Shown: positions 28,381-39,937, numbered from the stretch's first letter. The stretch: DNA of 64,000 nucleotides from Acidimicrobiales bacterium (GCA_035547835.1 DASZTW010000018.1:1-64000); one strand, 5' to 3'. The notes: generated by a model from the letters alone, not told the origin. Translations and numbers: made by a program.

Positions 28381-28442
28381 TTGCGCTCGGCGGGGTCGCT
28401 CCGAGCTTGTTGATGGTGGGGGGTGAGTTGTCGAAGACCCAC

Positions 28443-28459
28443 AGCCTCACCCGGAGGCT
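28443..28459. terminator. Hairpin between convergent genes
   Basis: AGCCTC (28443-28448) pairs with GAGGCT (28454-28459) around a 5-nt loop. The rest of the gap from 28381 to 28578 shows nothing recognisable. Confidence 0.35.
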
Positions 28460-28578
28460 CACCTCACCGGCGGATCACCCAATTCCATCCCGCGCCGGGC
28501 AACGTCCCCGCTCGTCACAGCGAGTGGTGTGTCTGGCACGACGCCAGTTGCCGGCGGCCAGCCGCGGCGGGAGCTTCG

Positions 28579-29562
28579 CTACGGGCGATGGAACAGGTCG
28601 AGCAGTCGCTCCGCCGCGGCGACGGGCGACTCGGATCCGGTCTCGACTGCTGTCTCCGCGCCGGCCAGCGCCGCCGCGACATCGGGGTCGGCGCGGAAGC
28701 GGTCGGTCAACGCCTCGGTGACCTCGCTCCACAGCCAGGCCCGGCCCTGATGGGCCCGCACCTCGTCGAGCTCGCCGCTCGATTGCAGTTCGGCGTGCGA
28801 CGCGGCGAGGGTGTCCCACACCTCGTCGATGCCGGTCTCCTCGGTCGACGACACGAGCAGCGCCGTGGGCGAGATCGAGCGGCGGTGCGGGCGCAAGAGT
28901 TGAAGCGCCTTGTTGTGGTCGGCACATGCGTGGCGCGCTGCGGCAGCGAGGTCGCCGTCGGCTTTGGTGACCAACACCAGGTCGGCGAGCTCCATGATCC
29001 CGCGCTTGATGCCTTGCAGCTCGTCGCCGCCGCCGGGCGAGACCAGCAGCACGAACAGGTCGACGAGGTCGGCCACGGCCAGCTCGCTCTGGCCGACCCC
29101 GACCGTCTCGACCAGCACGACGTCGAACCCGGCTGCTTCGCACAGCAGCATGGCTTCGCGGGTGCGTCGGGCCACCCCGCCGAGAGTCCGGCCCGCGGGC
29201 GAGGGCCGGATGAAAGCCCGCGGGTCGCGCGCCAGCCGTCCCATGCGGGTCTTGTCACCCAGGATCGAACCGCCCGAGCGCTGGCTCGACGGGTCGACGG
29301 CCAGCACGGCCACCTGGTGTCCCGCCGCGGTGAGGTGGGTGCCGAAGGCCTCGATGAACGTCGACTTGCCGACGCCGGGCGCGCCCGAGATGCCCACGCG
29401 CACGGCCTTGCCGGTGCCGGCGATCACCCGGCTCATGAGATCGTTGGCATCCCTGCGGTGGTCGGGACGGCGTGACTCGACCAGGGTGATGGCCCGTGCC
29501 AGCGCCCGCCGGTCGCCTGCGACAACCCCCTTGGCGAGGGCGTCGACGTCAGGTGCAGCCAT
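28579..29562 (-). CDS. meaB: MeaB/ArgK-type G-protein chaperone of methylmalonyl-CoA mutase
   Basis: GTPase that protects and reloads methylmalonyl-CoA mutase with adenosylcobalamin. The protein has 327 residues: Walker A GAPGVGKS (60-67), switch elements in VDPSSQRSGGSILGDKTRM, the Walker B-like VETVGVGQSE, and the base-recognition TKAD. The C-terminal dimerisation helix is present. The start at 29562 is supported by TACACT eight bases upstream; the frame is open further. The mutase gene lies about 4 kb away on the same strand. Confidence 0.93.
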   Translation of the reverse strand: MAAPDVDALAKGVVAGDRRALARAITLVESRRPDHRRDANDLMSRVIAGTGKAVRVGISGAPGVGKSTFIEAFGTHLTAAGHQVAVLAVDPSSQRSGGSILGDKTRMGRLARDPRAFIRPSPAGRTLGGVARRTREAMLLCEAAGFDVVLVETVGVGQSELAVADLVDLFVLLVSPGGGDELQGIKRGIMELADLVLVTKADGDLAAAARHACADHNKALQLLRPHRRSISPTALLVSSTEETGIDEVWDTLAASHAELQSSGELDEVRAHQGRAWLWSEVTEALTDRFRADPDVAAALAGAETAVETGSESPVAAAERLLDLFHRP

Positions 29563-29570
29563 GGACGGCG

Positions 29571-29576
29571 AGTGTA
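29571..29576 (-). promoter_or_regulatory. -10 box TACACT for meaB
   Basis: Read on the minus strand, it ends 8 nt before the ATG at 29562. Confidence 0.55.
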
Positions 29577-29708
29577 TGCGGGCGGCCATCCGGGCCCGGT
29601 CGGCCCCGTCCCTTCCCCGTCCCTTCCTCAGAACTGAGTGGGGATCTGGTCGCCGGGTCAGCCGGTTCTCCCCCTGTTCGGTGCTGTCGGGGGTGGCCGA
29701 AGTGGGCG

Positions 29709-31250
29709 TCAGCGGCGGGGTTCTCGGCGGGTGACGACGCCCATGGGGGTGATGGCCTCGCCGGTGAGGGTTCGTTCGGCGTGGCGCATGTGCCACTCGA
29801 GCAACTGGCCTCGCAGGTCGGCCAGGACGGGCGCGTACGCCGGGTCCGCGGACACGTCGTTGAGCTGGTCGGGATCGGTGTCGAGGTCGTACAGCACCGA
29901 CGTGCCGTCGGCGACGTGGACGTACTTGTGGCGGCGTGTACGCAGCACGTCGAGGTTGCAGTCCTCCTGCGTGAGCCCCGGGCGGCCGGCCAACAGCATG
30001 GCGAGACCTTCACGGAAGTCCCACTGCACATGGGCTGCGTCGCGCCACCCCCCGGCGAGGTGGGGGGACTCGCCGTGCAGGAACGGTTGGAGCGGGTGCC
30101 CGTCGCACTGCAACGGGACGTCGGCACCCATCGCCGTCAGGATCGTCGGCATCACGTCGACAGCCTCGGTGAACGCGTCGATCCGGGTGCCGCGCGCCGT
30201 GTCGGCGGCGGGCCGGGGGTCGGCCACGAGCATCGGCACGTGGTAGCTCTCGTCGAACCAGCCGAGCTTCTCGGTGAACCAGTGGTCGCCGAGCTGGTCA
30301 CCGTGGTCCGACGTGAGCACCACCACGGTGTCGTCGGCCGCGCCGATGGCGTCGAGGTGGTCGAAGAGGCGACCGAGGTGGTGGTCGACCTCGGTCATGG
30401 TGCCCCAGTACGTGGCGCGTAGCTGGCGCAGCTCGCGCTCGTCGGGCGCGCCGAACAACTGGGCGGCGAGGCCGAGCACCGGGTGCGCCGCCAGTTCGGC
30501 GTCGCGGTCGGGATGGCGACGGAAGGCGGGGCCGTCGGCGGGGTCGTAGCGGTCGTGGTAGCCCTCCGCCGCACGATGGGGCGGGTGCGGCCGCAAGTAC
30601 GCGCCGTGCACGAACCACGGCGCCTCGCCCCGATCCGCGCGGTGGCGGTCGATCCACTCGATGATCGAGTCGGTGAGGAAGGCGGACTCGCTCAGCTCGG
30701 CCGGGAAGCGCGCCGGCGCCCATGAGGTGGCGTGCTCGCTGGCGCCGGGGTAGTCGGGTATCGGCTCGTACAGTTCCATCGGGTCGTCGGAGACGTCGAC
30801 GCCGTGTTCGCCGAGCCAGGCCGCCCAGGTGTCACGCGTGTCGCCCCGGAGGCGGACCACCTCGGTGAAGCCCGGCAGCACCGACTCGTAGTCGAACAGT
30901 CGGGGGTCGGTCGGGTCGGTGACGGTGCGCGGGTCGACCGATGTATCCGTGTAGCCGAACAGCACGGGGTCATAGCCGACCTTGGCGGCTTCGAGGGCGA
31001 CGTTGGTGAATCGGGCGTCGAGCGGGGTGCCGTTGTTCACCGACCGGTGGTTCATCAGGTACATGCCGGTGTGGAGCGAGGCCCGGCTGGGACCGCACGG
31101 GGCCGTCGATGCCCAGTGGTTCGCGAACAGCACGCCCCGTGCCGCGAGCCGGTCGAGGTTCGGGGTCTCGACGACCGGATGTCCCAGCGCGGAGAGGCAG
31201 TCGCCGCGCCACTGGTCGACGGTGATGAACAACACGTTCGGGCCGGGCAC
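29709..31250 (-). CDS. Phosphonate monoester hydrolase/sulfatase-like enzyme
   Basis: Alkaline-phosphatase superfamily hydrolase of 513 residues. Metal ligands are visible in ITVDQWRGD and in TSDHGDQLGDH. Cys52 in PCGPSR is the site normally converted to formylglycine. LMNHRSVNNG, GYDPVLFGYTDT-DPRT, RPHPPHRAA and the C-terminal HAERTLTG match my memory of the Rhizobium/Burkholderia phosphonate monoester hydrolases more closely than choline sulfatases; this is recalled resemblance, not an alignment. Activity needs a formylglycine-generating enzyme, not seen in this window. The GTG start follows a -10 box by 6 nt. No signal peptide is visible, so it is probably cytoplasmic. Confidence 0.82.
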   Translation of the reverse strand: MPGPNVLFITVDQWRGDCLSALGHPVVETPNLDRLAARGVLFANHWASTAPCGPSRASLHTGMYLMNHRSVNNGTPLDARFTNVALEAAKVGYDPVLFGYTDTSVDPRTVTDPTDPRLFDYESVLPGFTEVVRLRGDTRDTWAAWLGEHGVDVSDDPMELYEPIPDYPGASEHATSWAPARFPAELSESAFLTDSIIEWIDRHRADRGEAPWFVHGAYLRPHPPHRAAEGYHDRYDPADGPAFRRHPDRDAELAAHPVLGLAAQLFGAPDERELRQLRATYWGTMTEVDHHLGRLFDHLDAIGAADDTVVVLTSDHGDQLGDHWFTEKLGWFDESYHVPMLVADPRPAADTARGTRIDAFTEAVDVMPTILTAMGADVPLQCDGHPLQPFLHGESPHLAGGWRDAAHVQWDFREGLAMLLAGRPGLTQEDCNLDVLRTRRHKYVHVADGTSVLYDLDTDPDQLNDVSADPAYAPVLADLRGQLLEWHMRHAERTLTGEAITPMGVVTRREPRR

Positions 31251-31256
31251 GCGGCG

Positions 31257-31262
31257 AAGGTA
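31257..31262 (-). promoter_or_regulatory. -10 box TACCTT for the hydrolase
   Basis: On the minus strand it ends 6 nt before the GTG at 31250. The remaining gap to 31538 contains no gene I can support. Confidence 0.55.
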
Positions 31263-31538
31263 GCAGCGCTGCGTGTCGGCGCCTCGGTGACACCTGCTCG
31301 GGCTAGAGGCGCCGCATCCGGACGAACGTAGCCCGCTGAGGTGGTCAGGAGCCGTGGCGGGCGACGCGGCGGAGCACCCGCGGTGCGACCCCGGGAACGG
31401 AGAGCGGCGTACGCGACGACTCGCCTACGGCAGCGGCCTTGTTGTCACTGGTTCTCCTCCCACGGGTCGAAGCAGGCCACGCCGAGACGGGTCAGGGGTG
31501 CGAGCAGTCAGGCCGAGGCGCTCCCGGGCCCGATGTGG

Positions 31539-33023
31539 TCAGGGTGCCACCGGGGTGATGCGCACGGTGGCGGTCTGCGAGGGCCACTGGGGGTTGCTGA
31601 ACACGGTGCCGGGGAGGCCTCCGGCGGTCTGCAGCAGCACCCACAGGCGGCCTTGCGCCGAGTACTCCTGGTACGGGTTCGCGGGGCCGAGATCGACGCT
31701 GGTGTGGAGACGGCCCTGCGCGTCGGCCTGCGCGGTGGTGCGGTGGGTGCCGGTGCGGTCGATCGTGGTCACGGTGAGCCGCTGGCCGGGCTGGTAGTAG
31801 CCGGCCGTGGTCACCTCGCCTCGGCCGCTGCCGGTGAGGGTGAAGCCGTCGCGGTTGGCGTCGCGCAGCTCGCTGAACTCGAGGTGGGTGCGGGCCACGT
31901 GCACGTTCCATCCCCACAGCGAGTAGGTGGGATCCGCGGTGCGGTACGTGTACGCGCTGGGCGCGGGGGTCGGGTTGGCGAAGAGCTCCATCAGCGGCGG
32001 GAGCAGCTGGCGGAGGTCGCGCTGCCAGTAGTACCAGTTGTGGCCGCCGGGCCCGTAGTCGTCCCACACGTGTGCGATGCCGAGCGCGGTGAGCTTGTGG
32101 TCGAGGTTCACGTTCATCATGTGCACGCCGGCCTCGATCGGGTCGCCGAGGCCACCGTCGGGGCCGCCGGGCAGCCCGTTGCCCGATTTCAACGTGATCG
32201 AGGTGCCGCGCAGGTTCTCGGCGATGTCCCACGGGTTGTGGTCGCGCCAGCGGATCTCGTCGGTGAGGCGCAGGCCCATGCCGTAGTTGATGTGGCCGTT
32301 GGCGTCGGGTTGGTCGGCGAGGGGCCACACGAGCGGCACGTTGGTGTCGACGGCGCCGGAGAAGCCGGCGGTGGAGCTGAACAGGTCGGGGTGGCGGGCT
32401 GCGTAGCCCACGGCGCCGCCGCCGCCCATCGAGAGGCCGGCGATCGCCCGCTCGGCGCGGGTGGCGATGGTGCGGTAGTGCCCGTCGATCCAGGGGAGCA
32501 GTTGGTCGATGTGGTAGGTCTCCCACATCGGGGGCCCGAACGCGCCGTTGTTGTACCAGTTCATGTAGCCGTTGCCGGGCCCGGTGTCGGGCATCACCAC
32601 GATCACGGGGTAGTCGGCCGTGATGGCTGCGGCGGCGCCCTTGTCGGTCCAGTCGAGGTACGACCCGCCGCCGCCGTGCAGGAGGTACAGCACGGGGTAC
32701 CGCGTGGTGCCGGACGTGTCGTAGCCCTTGGGCACCAGCACCCGCACGCGGGTGGCGCTCGACAGCGCGGGTGTGGTGAAGGTGAGCTGGGTGAGGCGGT
32801 CGCTGAGGTGTTGGGTGTTGGTGAGGGTGAGGTCGTCGGGCCCGAGCTGTGGGGCCGCAGTCCAGCCGGTGTTGGTGGCGGGCGGCGCGGCGGCGGCGAC
32901 GCTCGCGTCGGCACCCGCGGGCGCGGCGAGCACTGTGGCGAGCAGCACGGCGGTGAGCAGGCTGACGAGGCTCAGTGGCGCACGGCGCATGGCGTCCCCC
33001 AGGTGGCGCGGTGAGGCGGTCAT
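31539..33023 (-). CDS. Secreted esterase (esterase D/antigen 85-like)
   Basis: An exported alpha/beta hydrolase of 494 residues. A short basic start and a hydrophobic core (about 17-34, LVSLLTAVLLATVLAAPAGA) with Ala-x-Ala form a Sec signal peptide. The catalytic domain (about 85-340) has VLYLLHGGGG (oxyanion hole), the nucleophile elbow GLSMGGG, and a late GGHNWYYW that should supply the His. The last 130 residues form a separate beta-rich domain of unknown role. A 20-nt palindrome sits 5 nt before the ATG, downstream of a TetR gene in the same direction, which implies TetR control. Confidence 0.83.
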   Translation of the reverse strand: MTASPRHLGDAMRRAPLSLVSLLTAVLLATVLAAPAGADASVAAAAPPATNTGWTAAPQLGPDDLTLTNTQHLSDRLTQLTFTTPALSSATRVRVLVPKGYDTSGTTRYPVLYLLHGGGGSYLDWTDKGAAAAITADYPVIVVMPDTGPGNGYMNWYNNGAFGPPMWETYHIDQLLPWIDGHYRTIATRAERAIAGLSMGGGGAVGYAARHPDLFSSTAGFSGAVDTNVPLVWPLADQPDANGHINYGMGLRLTDEIRWRDHNPWDIAENLRGTSITLKSGNGLPGGPDGGLGDPIEAGVHMMNVNLDHKLTALGIAHVWDDYGPGGHNWYYWQRDLRQLLPPLMELFANPTPAPSAYTYRTADPTYSLWGWNVHVARTHLEFSELRDANRDGFTLTGSGRGEVTTAGYYQPGQRLTVTTIDRTGTHRTTAQADAQGRLHTSVDLGPANPYQEYSAQGRLWVLLQTAGGLPGTVFSNPQWPSQTATVRITPVAP

Positions 33024-33028
33024 CGAGG

Positions 33029-33048
33029 CACTTAGTGTTCACTAAGTG
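33029..33048. promoter_or_regulatory. TetR-type operator palindrome
   Basis: CACTTAGTG-TT-CACTAAGTG is a perfect inverted repeat with 9-nt arms. It lies in the 36-bp gap between the TetR stop and the esterase ATG, covering the place where the esterase promoter or leader must be. Confidence 0.75.
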
Positions 33049-33059
33049 TGGTGCGCGCG

Positions 33060-33668
33060 TCAAGCCTCCGGGTCGGTGAGTCGGGTGATGGTTGCATCGA
33101 TGTAGCGCTCCACGGCTTCGGCCATCGACACGGCCTCACCGAGCAGGAACCACTGCAGGCGTATGCCGTCGAGCAGCGCCACGAACTGCGACGCCTCGAG
33201 TTGCGGGTCGGTCCCGGCGCGCAGGTCACCGTCGGCGACCGCACGCCGGAACGCCTCGGTGATGCCGCTGAGCAGGGCGCCGTAGCGCTTGGTGAAGTAG
33301 CGGTTCACCACCGAGTCGTCGTTCAGGTGCTCGGCCGACAGCACCACCATCAGCGCCTGGTACTCGCGGTTGGCCTCCATCCACGCACCCCAGGCGCCGA
33401 GCGCCCGGATCGAGCCGAGCCCACCCGCGGACAGGCCGGCCTGCATGGCGTCCCAGTGGGCGTGGGAGAGGCGTTCGACCACCGCCACGAGCAGGTCGTC
33501 TTTGGTACGGAAGTGGTACAGCACCCCGGCGTCGGTGACGCCCACGTGCTGGGCGACGGCCGCCACGCTCGTGCCCCGGAAGCCCCGCTGGCCGAACAAG
33601 TCGATCGCCGCGTCGACGATCTGCTCGCGCCGCACCGAGGCGCGCGACGCGGGTTGTCGGTCAGCCAT
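33060..33668 (-). CDS. TetR-family transcriptional regulator
   Basis: A 202-residue repressor-type protein. The N-terminal helix-turn-helix (IVDAAIDLFGQRGFRGTSVA, then VTDAGVLYHFRTKDDLL) is clear and is followed by the all-helical ligand domain. It is transcribed in the same direction as the esterase directly downstream, with an exact palindrome between them, so regulation of the esterase is likely. A CATACT box lies 6 nt before the ATG. Confidence 0.93.
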   Translation of the reverse strand: MADRQPASRASVRREQIVDAAIDLFGQRGFRGTSVAAVAQHVGVTDAGVLYHFRTKDDLLVAVVERLSHAHWDAMQAGLSAGGLGSIRALGAWGAWMEANREYQALMVVLSAEHLNDDSVVNRYFTKRYGALLSGITEAFRRAVADGDLRAGTDPQLEASQFVALLDGIRLQWFLLGEAVSMAEAVERYIDATITRLTDPEA

Positions 33669-33791
33669 CGCTCAAGTATGCGCCGCGGCGGTCAGCCCTC
33701 ACCGCCGGCCCCGGTCGTAGCGGGTGGCGATGTGGTGGTGAGGGCGACGAGATCCCCGCCCGGTCCGGGGTTCTGTCGGGGCGCCGGGTGG

Positions 33792-35942
<2,151 letters not shown>

Positions 35943-35949
35943 GGCCGCC

Positions 35950-35955
35950 ATCGTA
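35950..35955 (-). promoter_or_regulatory. -10 box TACGAT for methylmalonyl-CoA mutase
   Basis: On the minus strand it ends 7 nt before the GTG at 35942 and overlaps the alternative ATG. Confidence 0.55.
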
Positions 35956-36016
35956 CGGGTGGGCCGGCCGAGCCTCCCAACGCAGCCAGAGGACCCAAGG
36001 GGTCGCGGGCCACCGG

Positions 36017-36022
36017 TAGCCT
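36017..36022 (+). promoter_or_regulatory. -10 box TAGCCT for the flavoprotein reductase
   Basis: It ends 7 nt before the ATG at 36030. Confidence 0.65.
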
Positions 36023-36029
36023 TGCGGTC

Positions 36030-37391
36030 ATGGCGCCGCGGTTCGTGATCATCGGAGGAGGCCCAGCGGGCACCCAGGCCGCGACCCACGCGGCCCGGCT
36101 GGGGGCCGACGTCACGATCGTCGAGCGCGACGTCATCGGCGGTGCGGCCAACTTGTGGGACTGCATCCCGTCCAAGGCGATGATCGCCACCGGCGGCGCG
36201 ATCGCGTTCTTCAAGCGGGCGCACGGCATGGGTCTCAGCGAGGTCAAGACCGGCATCGACATCGACGCGCTGCGTGAGCGGATCAAGGACATCGAGTACC
36301 GGCTCGAGCGCAACGCGCTCGACCTGTTGGAGAGCCAAGGTGTCAAGATCATCCAGGGCACCGGCACGCTGACCGGCCCGAACACCGTGCGGGTGACCAC
36401 CGAGGTCGGCGCCGAAGAGCTGTACGCCGACTTCGTGCTGCTGTCGACGGGCAGCCGGCCGCGCATCCCCGACTGGGTCGAGCCCGACGGCCGCCGCGTG
36501 CTGATCACCCGCGACGCCTACCCGCCCCCCGAGATCCCCGACCACCTCGTGGTGATCGGCTCCGGCGTGACGGGTGTCGAGTTCGTCCACATGTTCCGCT
36601 CGTTGGGCGCCGAGGTCACGTTGATCGTCAGCCGCCAACAAGTGCTGCCCAACAAGGACCCCGAGGTCGCCGCTGCGCTGGAGGCCGACTTCTTGTCACG
36701 TGGCGTCAAGCTGCTCAAAGGCGCCCGGGCCGAAGCCATCGAGGTGACCGACGACGGTGTGGTCGTGGTGTGCGACGACGGCCGCCGCGCCGCTGGCTCG
36801 CATGCGTTGCTCGCCATCGGTTCGATCCCCAACGGCGCCTCGCTCGGGCTCGAAGCCGCGGGCGTCGAGGTCGACGACAACGGCTATGTGGTGGTCGATC
36901 ACAACTGCCGGTCGAGCGTCCCGCACATCTACGCAGCGGGCGACCTGTCCGGCAAGCTGCCGCTGTCGTCGGTGGCATCGATGCAGGGCCGCAAGATCGC
37001 CGAGCACGCGATGGGCCTGCACTCGCGACCGCACCGGCACCTCGACTACGAGAAGGCGGCGTCGGCCATCTTCACCGAACCGGAGATCGCCGACGTCGGC
37101 CTCGGCGAAGCCGAGGCGTTCGCGTCGGGTCGCAAGATCCGCGTCACCAAGGTGCCGTGGTCCGCATCGGCCAAGGCGCTGATCAACGACGACTCGCGTG
37201 GCTTCATCAAGATCGTCTCGGACCCGGCCACTGGTGTCGTGCTCGGCGGGTCGATCGTCGGGCGCCACGCAGCTGAACTGATCTCGGTGGTGGCGCTCGC
37301 CGTCACCGCGGGCTTGCGGGTGGCCGACATCGTCGACTCGCTGTTCGTCCACCCTGCCTTGGCCGAAGCGCTGGCCGAGGCCGCTGAGTGA
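36030..37391 (+). CDS. NAD(P)H-dependent flavoprotein reductase (LpdA-like, single redox Cys)
   Basis: A 453-residue member of the pyridine nucleotide-disulfide reductase family: FAD motif [13 protein letters not shown] motif [13 protein letters not shown], second FAD motif YAAGDLSG and the dimerisation domain. The active-site segment reads [13 protein letters not shown], so only the second Cys of the usual CxxxxC is kept. The C-terminal HPTxSE is replaced by HPALAEAL. These changes match mycobacterial LpdA, which reduces quinones rather than lipoamide (established for that family; inferred here). It overlaps the following RDD gene (GTGA). Confidence 0.88.
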   Translation: MAPRFVIIGGGPAGTQAATHAARLGADVTIVERDVIGGAANLWDCIPSKAMIATGGAIAFFKRAHGMGLSEVKTGIDIDALRERIKDIEYRLERNALDLLESQGVKIIQGTGTLTGPNTVRVTTEVGAEELYADFVLLSTGSRPRIPDWVEPDGRRVLITRDAYPPPEIPDHLVVIGSGVTGVEFVHMFRSLGAEVTLIVSRQQVLPNKDPEVAAALEADFLSRGVKLLKGARAEAIEVTDDGVVVVCDDGRRAAGSHALLAIGSIPNGASLGLEAAGVEVDDNGYVVVDHNCRSSVPHIYAAGDLSGKLPLSSVASMQGRKIAEHAMGLHSRPHRHLDYEKAASAIFTEPEIADVGLGEAEAFASGRKIRVTKVPWSASAKALINDDSRGFIKIVSDPATGVVLGGSIVGRHAAELISVVALAVTAGLRVADIVDSLFVHPALAEALAEAAE

Positions 37392-38008
37392 GCGACGAGC
37401 CCGCCGGCCAAGAGCCGGGGGGACGGGATCGCGAGCCGCCGCAGAGTCCCGTCGGCGCGCCACCGCCACCTCCTCCCGTCCCAGGTCAGGTGTGGGGTGT
37501 CGGACCGGCGCCGGTCGGGCCCGACGGCCTGCCGCTGTGGGGTGAGGGTGCGCTCGCGTCGATCGGCAAGCGCGCAGCGGGACGCATCATCGACAACGTC
37601 TTGTTCGGCGTGCCGTTCTTGTTCCTCGCGATCGCGCAGGGTTGGATCACGGTCGGCGACAAGGTCGACTTGACCCACTTGCCGCAGTGGGCTCCGGTCC
37701 TGCCGGTGGTGGCCGAAGCGGTCTACGAGTGCTGCTGCTACGTGCGATGGGGTCGCACGATCGGCAAGTGGGTCGCCGGCACGAAAGTCGAGCTCGGCGA
37801 TGGCAGCCTGCCGGGCTGGCACCAGGCCGCGCTCCGGGCGTTGGTGCCGATGGTGGCGTCGGTGGTGCCGTTCCTGCCGGGTCTGCTCACGCTGATCGTG
37901 TTCCTGCTCGCGCTCACCAACCCGTTGCGCCAAGGTCTCCATGACCGAGCTGCGGGAACGATTGTGGTGAGCTCCGCCCGGAATGGGAACCTTTCCGGGC
38001 GACGGTGA
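37388..38008 (+). CDS. RDD-family membrane protein
   Basis: A 206-residue protein with a Pro-rich cytoplasmic leader (about 1-55) and an RDD domain. The family's initial Arg-Asp-like motif appears as GKRAAGRIIDNVLFG. CCCYVRWGRTIGKWVAGTKV and the final NPLRQGLHDRAAGTIVV are typical. Three to four membrane helices are expected. Function is unknown; family members are often suggested transporters. It shares a transcript with the upstream reductase. Confidence 0.85.
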   Translation: MSDEPAGQEPGGRDREPPQSPVGAPPPPPPVPGQVWGVGPAPVGPDGLPLWGEGALASIGKRAAGRIIDNVLFGVPFLFLAIAQGWITVGDKVDLTHLPQWAPVLPVVAEAVYECCCYVRWGRTIGKWVAGTKVELGDGSLPGWHQAALRALVPMVASVVPFLPGLLTLIVFLLALTNPLRQGLHDRAAGTIVVSSARNGNLSGRR

Positions 38009-38065
38009 CGGCTCCGCCATCGGCGGCCCATGGCCTCCGGGGTGACAAGGCCACCGTCCGGCCTC

Positions 38066-38089
38066 CGTCTGGGGGCGCTGCCCCAGACG
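38066..38089. terminator. Strong bidirectional terminator hairpin
   Basis: CGTCTGGGG (38066-38074) and CCCCAGACG (38081-38089) form a perfect nine-pair stem with loop GCGCTG between the convergent RDD and carboxylase genes. There is no T-run, as is common in GC-rich actinobacteria. Confidence 0.65.
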
Positions 38090-38157
38090 AACCGAGCGGC
38101 TGCGCCGGGGCTCGGCGTCGATCCGCGACGTCGGCTGTTTCCTGCCTGAGCGCGCGG

Positions 38158-39927
38158 CTACTCGATGTGGGCGACGACGTCGCCCGCACCGACCGCTTGG
38201 CCGGATTCGACCTTGACCTCGGTGACGGTGCCCGCCTTCTCGGCCGTGATGTTGTTCTCCATCTTCATGGCCTCCAGCACGCAGATCGGCGCGCCGATCT
38301 CGACGGTGTCGCCGGGCTTCACGAGCACTTTCACGATCGTGCCCTGCATCGGCACCGTGACGGTGCCGGCACCGGCCGCCGCACCTGCGCCACCGCTCGC
38401 CGCGCTGCGACGCGGTCGGGGCGCCGCGGTGGCACCAGCCCCGCCGGCGACCACCGCGACCGGCTGGTCGGGCACCCACATCGACACCGCGTAGCGCTTG
38501 CCGTTGACCTCGACGGCAACGTCTTTGCGGACCTTCGGCGTGTCGTCATCGGCCGTGCTCACTGTCGGAGTGGCGTCGACCCCGGTGAGGTCGAGGACAT
38601 CTTCGACCCACTTGGTGGAGTGCTTCGCGGCGGCGAAGTCGGGGTGTTCGAGGATGGCCAGATCGGCGGGGATCGTCGTGGCGACGCCGTCGATGCGGAA
38701 CTCGTGCAGCGCCCGGCGCATCCGCGCGATCGCGGTGTCGCGGTCGAGTCCCCACACGATCAGCTTGCCGATGAGGTTGTCGTAGTACTGGCTGACCTCG
38801 TCGCCCGATTCGTAGCCGCCGTCCCAACGGACACCGAAGCCCTGCGGCGGGACCAGCTCGGTGATCGGGCCGGGCGACGGGAGGAACTTCCCGCCGGCTG
38901 GGTTCTCGGCGTTGATGCGGACCTCGATGGCGTGGCCGCGGCGCAGCACGTCGTCTTGGCCGAAGCTGAGGGGCTCACCGGCCGCCACGCGCAGCTGCTC
39001 GCGCACCAGGTCGATCTGGGTGACGAGCTCGGTGACCGGGTGCTCGACCTGGAGACGGGTGTTCATCTCGAGGAAGTAGAACGCGCCGTCCTGGAACAGG
39101 AACTCGACGGTGCCGGCGTTGGTGTAGCCGCACGCCTTGGCCACCTTCACCGCGGCGGCACCCATGGCCTGGCGGACCTCTTCGGGGAACGCGGGGGCGG
39201 GCGATTCCTCCACCAGCTTCTGGTGGCGGCGCTGGGCGGAGCAGTCGCGCTCGCCGACCCACACACAGTTCCCGTGGTGGTCGCCGATGATCTGCATCTC
39301 GACGTGGCGCGGCCAGGTGAGGTAGCGCTCCACGTAGCACTCGTCGCGCCCGAAGCCCTTCAGCGCCTCGGATTGAGCCGACTCGAGCGCGCCGGCGGCC
39401 TCGTCGGCGGAGTTGACGACCCGCATGCCGCGGCCACCACCGCCGAACGCGGCCTTGATCGCAACCGGCCAACCGTGCGTCTCGCCGAACGTCACCACCT
39501 CGTCGGCCGACGTGAGGAACTCGGTGATGCCCGGGACGCCCTCGACGCCGGCGGCTTCGGCGGCCTTGCGGCTCGAGACCTTGTCGCCCATCACCTCGAT
39601 GGCTTCGGGGGGCGGGCCGATGAACACCACGCCCCGCTCGGTGATGGCGCGCGCGAAGTCGGTGTTCTCGGAGAAGAAGCCGTAGCCCGGGTGTACGGCC
39701 TCGGCCCCCGAGCGCTCGATGGCGTCGAGGATGGCGTCCGTGTTCAGGTAGCTCTCCGCGGCCGTGGTGCCACCGAGCGCGTACGCCTCGTCGGCCAGGC
39801 GCGCATGGAGCGCGTCGCGGTCGAGCTCGGAATAGACCGCCACGGTGGCGATCCCCATCTCCTGGCAGGCGCGGATGACCCGGACAGCGATCTCGCCTCG
39901 ATTGGCGATCAAGACCTTGGAAAACAC
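38158..39927 (-). CDS. accA: Acetyl/propionyl-CoA carboxylase alpha chain (biotin carboxylase plus BCCP)
   Basis: A 589-residue biotin-dependent subunit that carboxylates biotin and presents it to a carboxyltransferase. Biotin carboxylase domain (1-450): VLIANRGEIAVRVIRA, the glycine-rich ATP loop GGGGRGMRVV, EMNTRLQVEHPVTE and RINAENP. A linker of about 50 residues is followed by the biotinyl domain with Lys at about 555 in EAMKMEN. The beta chain is not in this window. The biotin ligase gene is divergent across 17 bp, so enzyme and its modifier share a promoter region. The start is a GTG. Confidence 0.95.
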   Translation of the reverse strand: MFSKVLIANRGEIAVRVIRACQEMGIATVAVYSELDRDALHARLADEAYALGGTTAAESYLNTDAILDAIERSGAEAVHPGYGFFSENTDFARAITERGVVFIGPPPEAIEVMGDKVSSRKAAEAAGVEGVPGITEFLTSADEVVTFGETHGWPVAIKAAFGGGGRGMRVVNSADEAAGALESAQSEALKGFGRDECYVERYLTWPRHVEMQIIGDHHGNCVWVGERDCSAQRRHQKLVEESPAPAFPEEVRQAMGAAAVKVAKACGYTNAGTVEFLFQDGAFYFLEMNTRLQVEHPVTELVTQIDLVREQLRVAAGEPLSFGQDDVLRRGHAIEVRINAENPAGGKFLPSPGPITELVPPQGFGVRWDGGYESGDEVSQYYDNLIGKLIVWGLDRDTAIARMRRALHEFRIDGVATTIPADLAILEHPDFAAAKHSTKWVEDVLDLTGVDATPTVSTADDDTPKVRKDVAVEVNGKRYAVSMWVPDQPVAVVAGGAGATAAPRPRRSAASGGAGAAAGAGTVTVPMQGTIVKVLVKPGDTVEIGAPICVLEAMKMENNITAEKAGTVTEVKVESGQAVGAGDVVAHIE

Positions 39928-39931
39928 GTCA

Positions 39932-39937
39932 TATGGT
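39932..39937 (+). promoter_or_regulatory. -10 box TATGGT for birA
   Basis: It ends 7 nt before the ATG at 39945. The same bases on the other strand (AACCAT, 5 nt before the GTG at 39927) could serve the carboxylase, so the two promoters overlap. Confidence 0.55.

Noticed and set aside
31425-31448. A 7-codon minus-strand frame (GTG to TAG) with a good GGAGGAGAA upstream
   Set aside because: Too short to support, with no amino-acid bias typical of attenuator peptides and no gene directly downstream. The 31251-31538 gap otherwise shows nothing.
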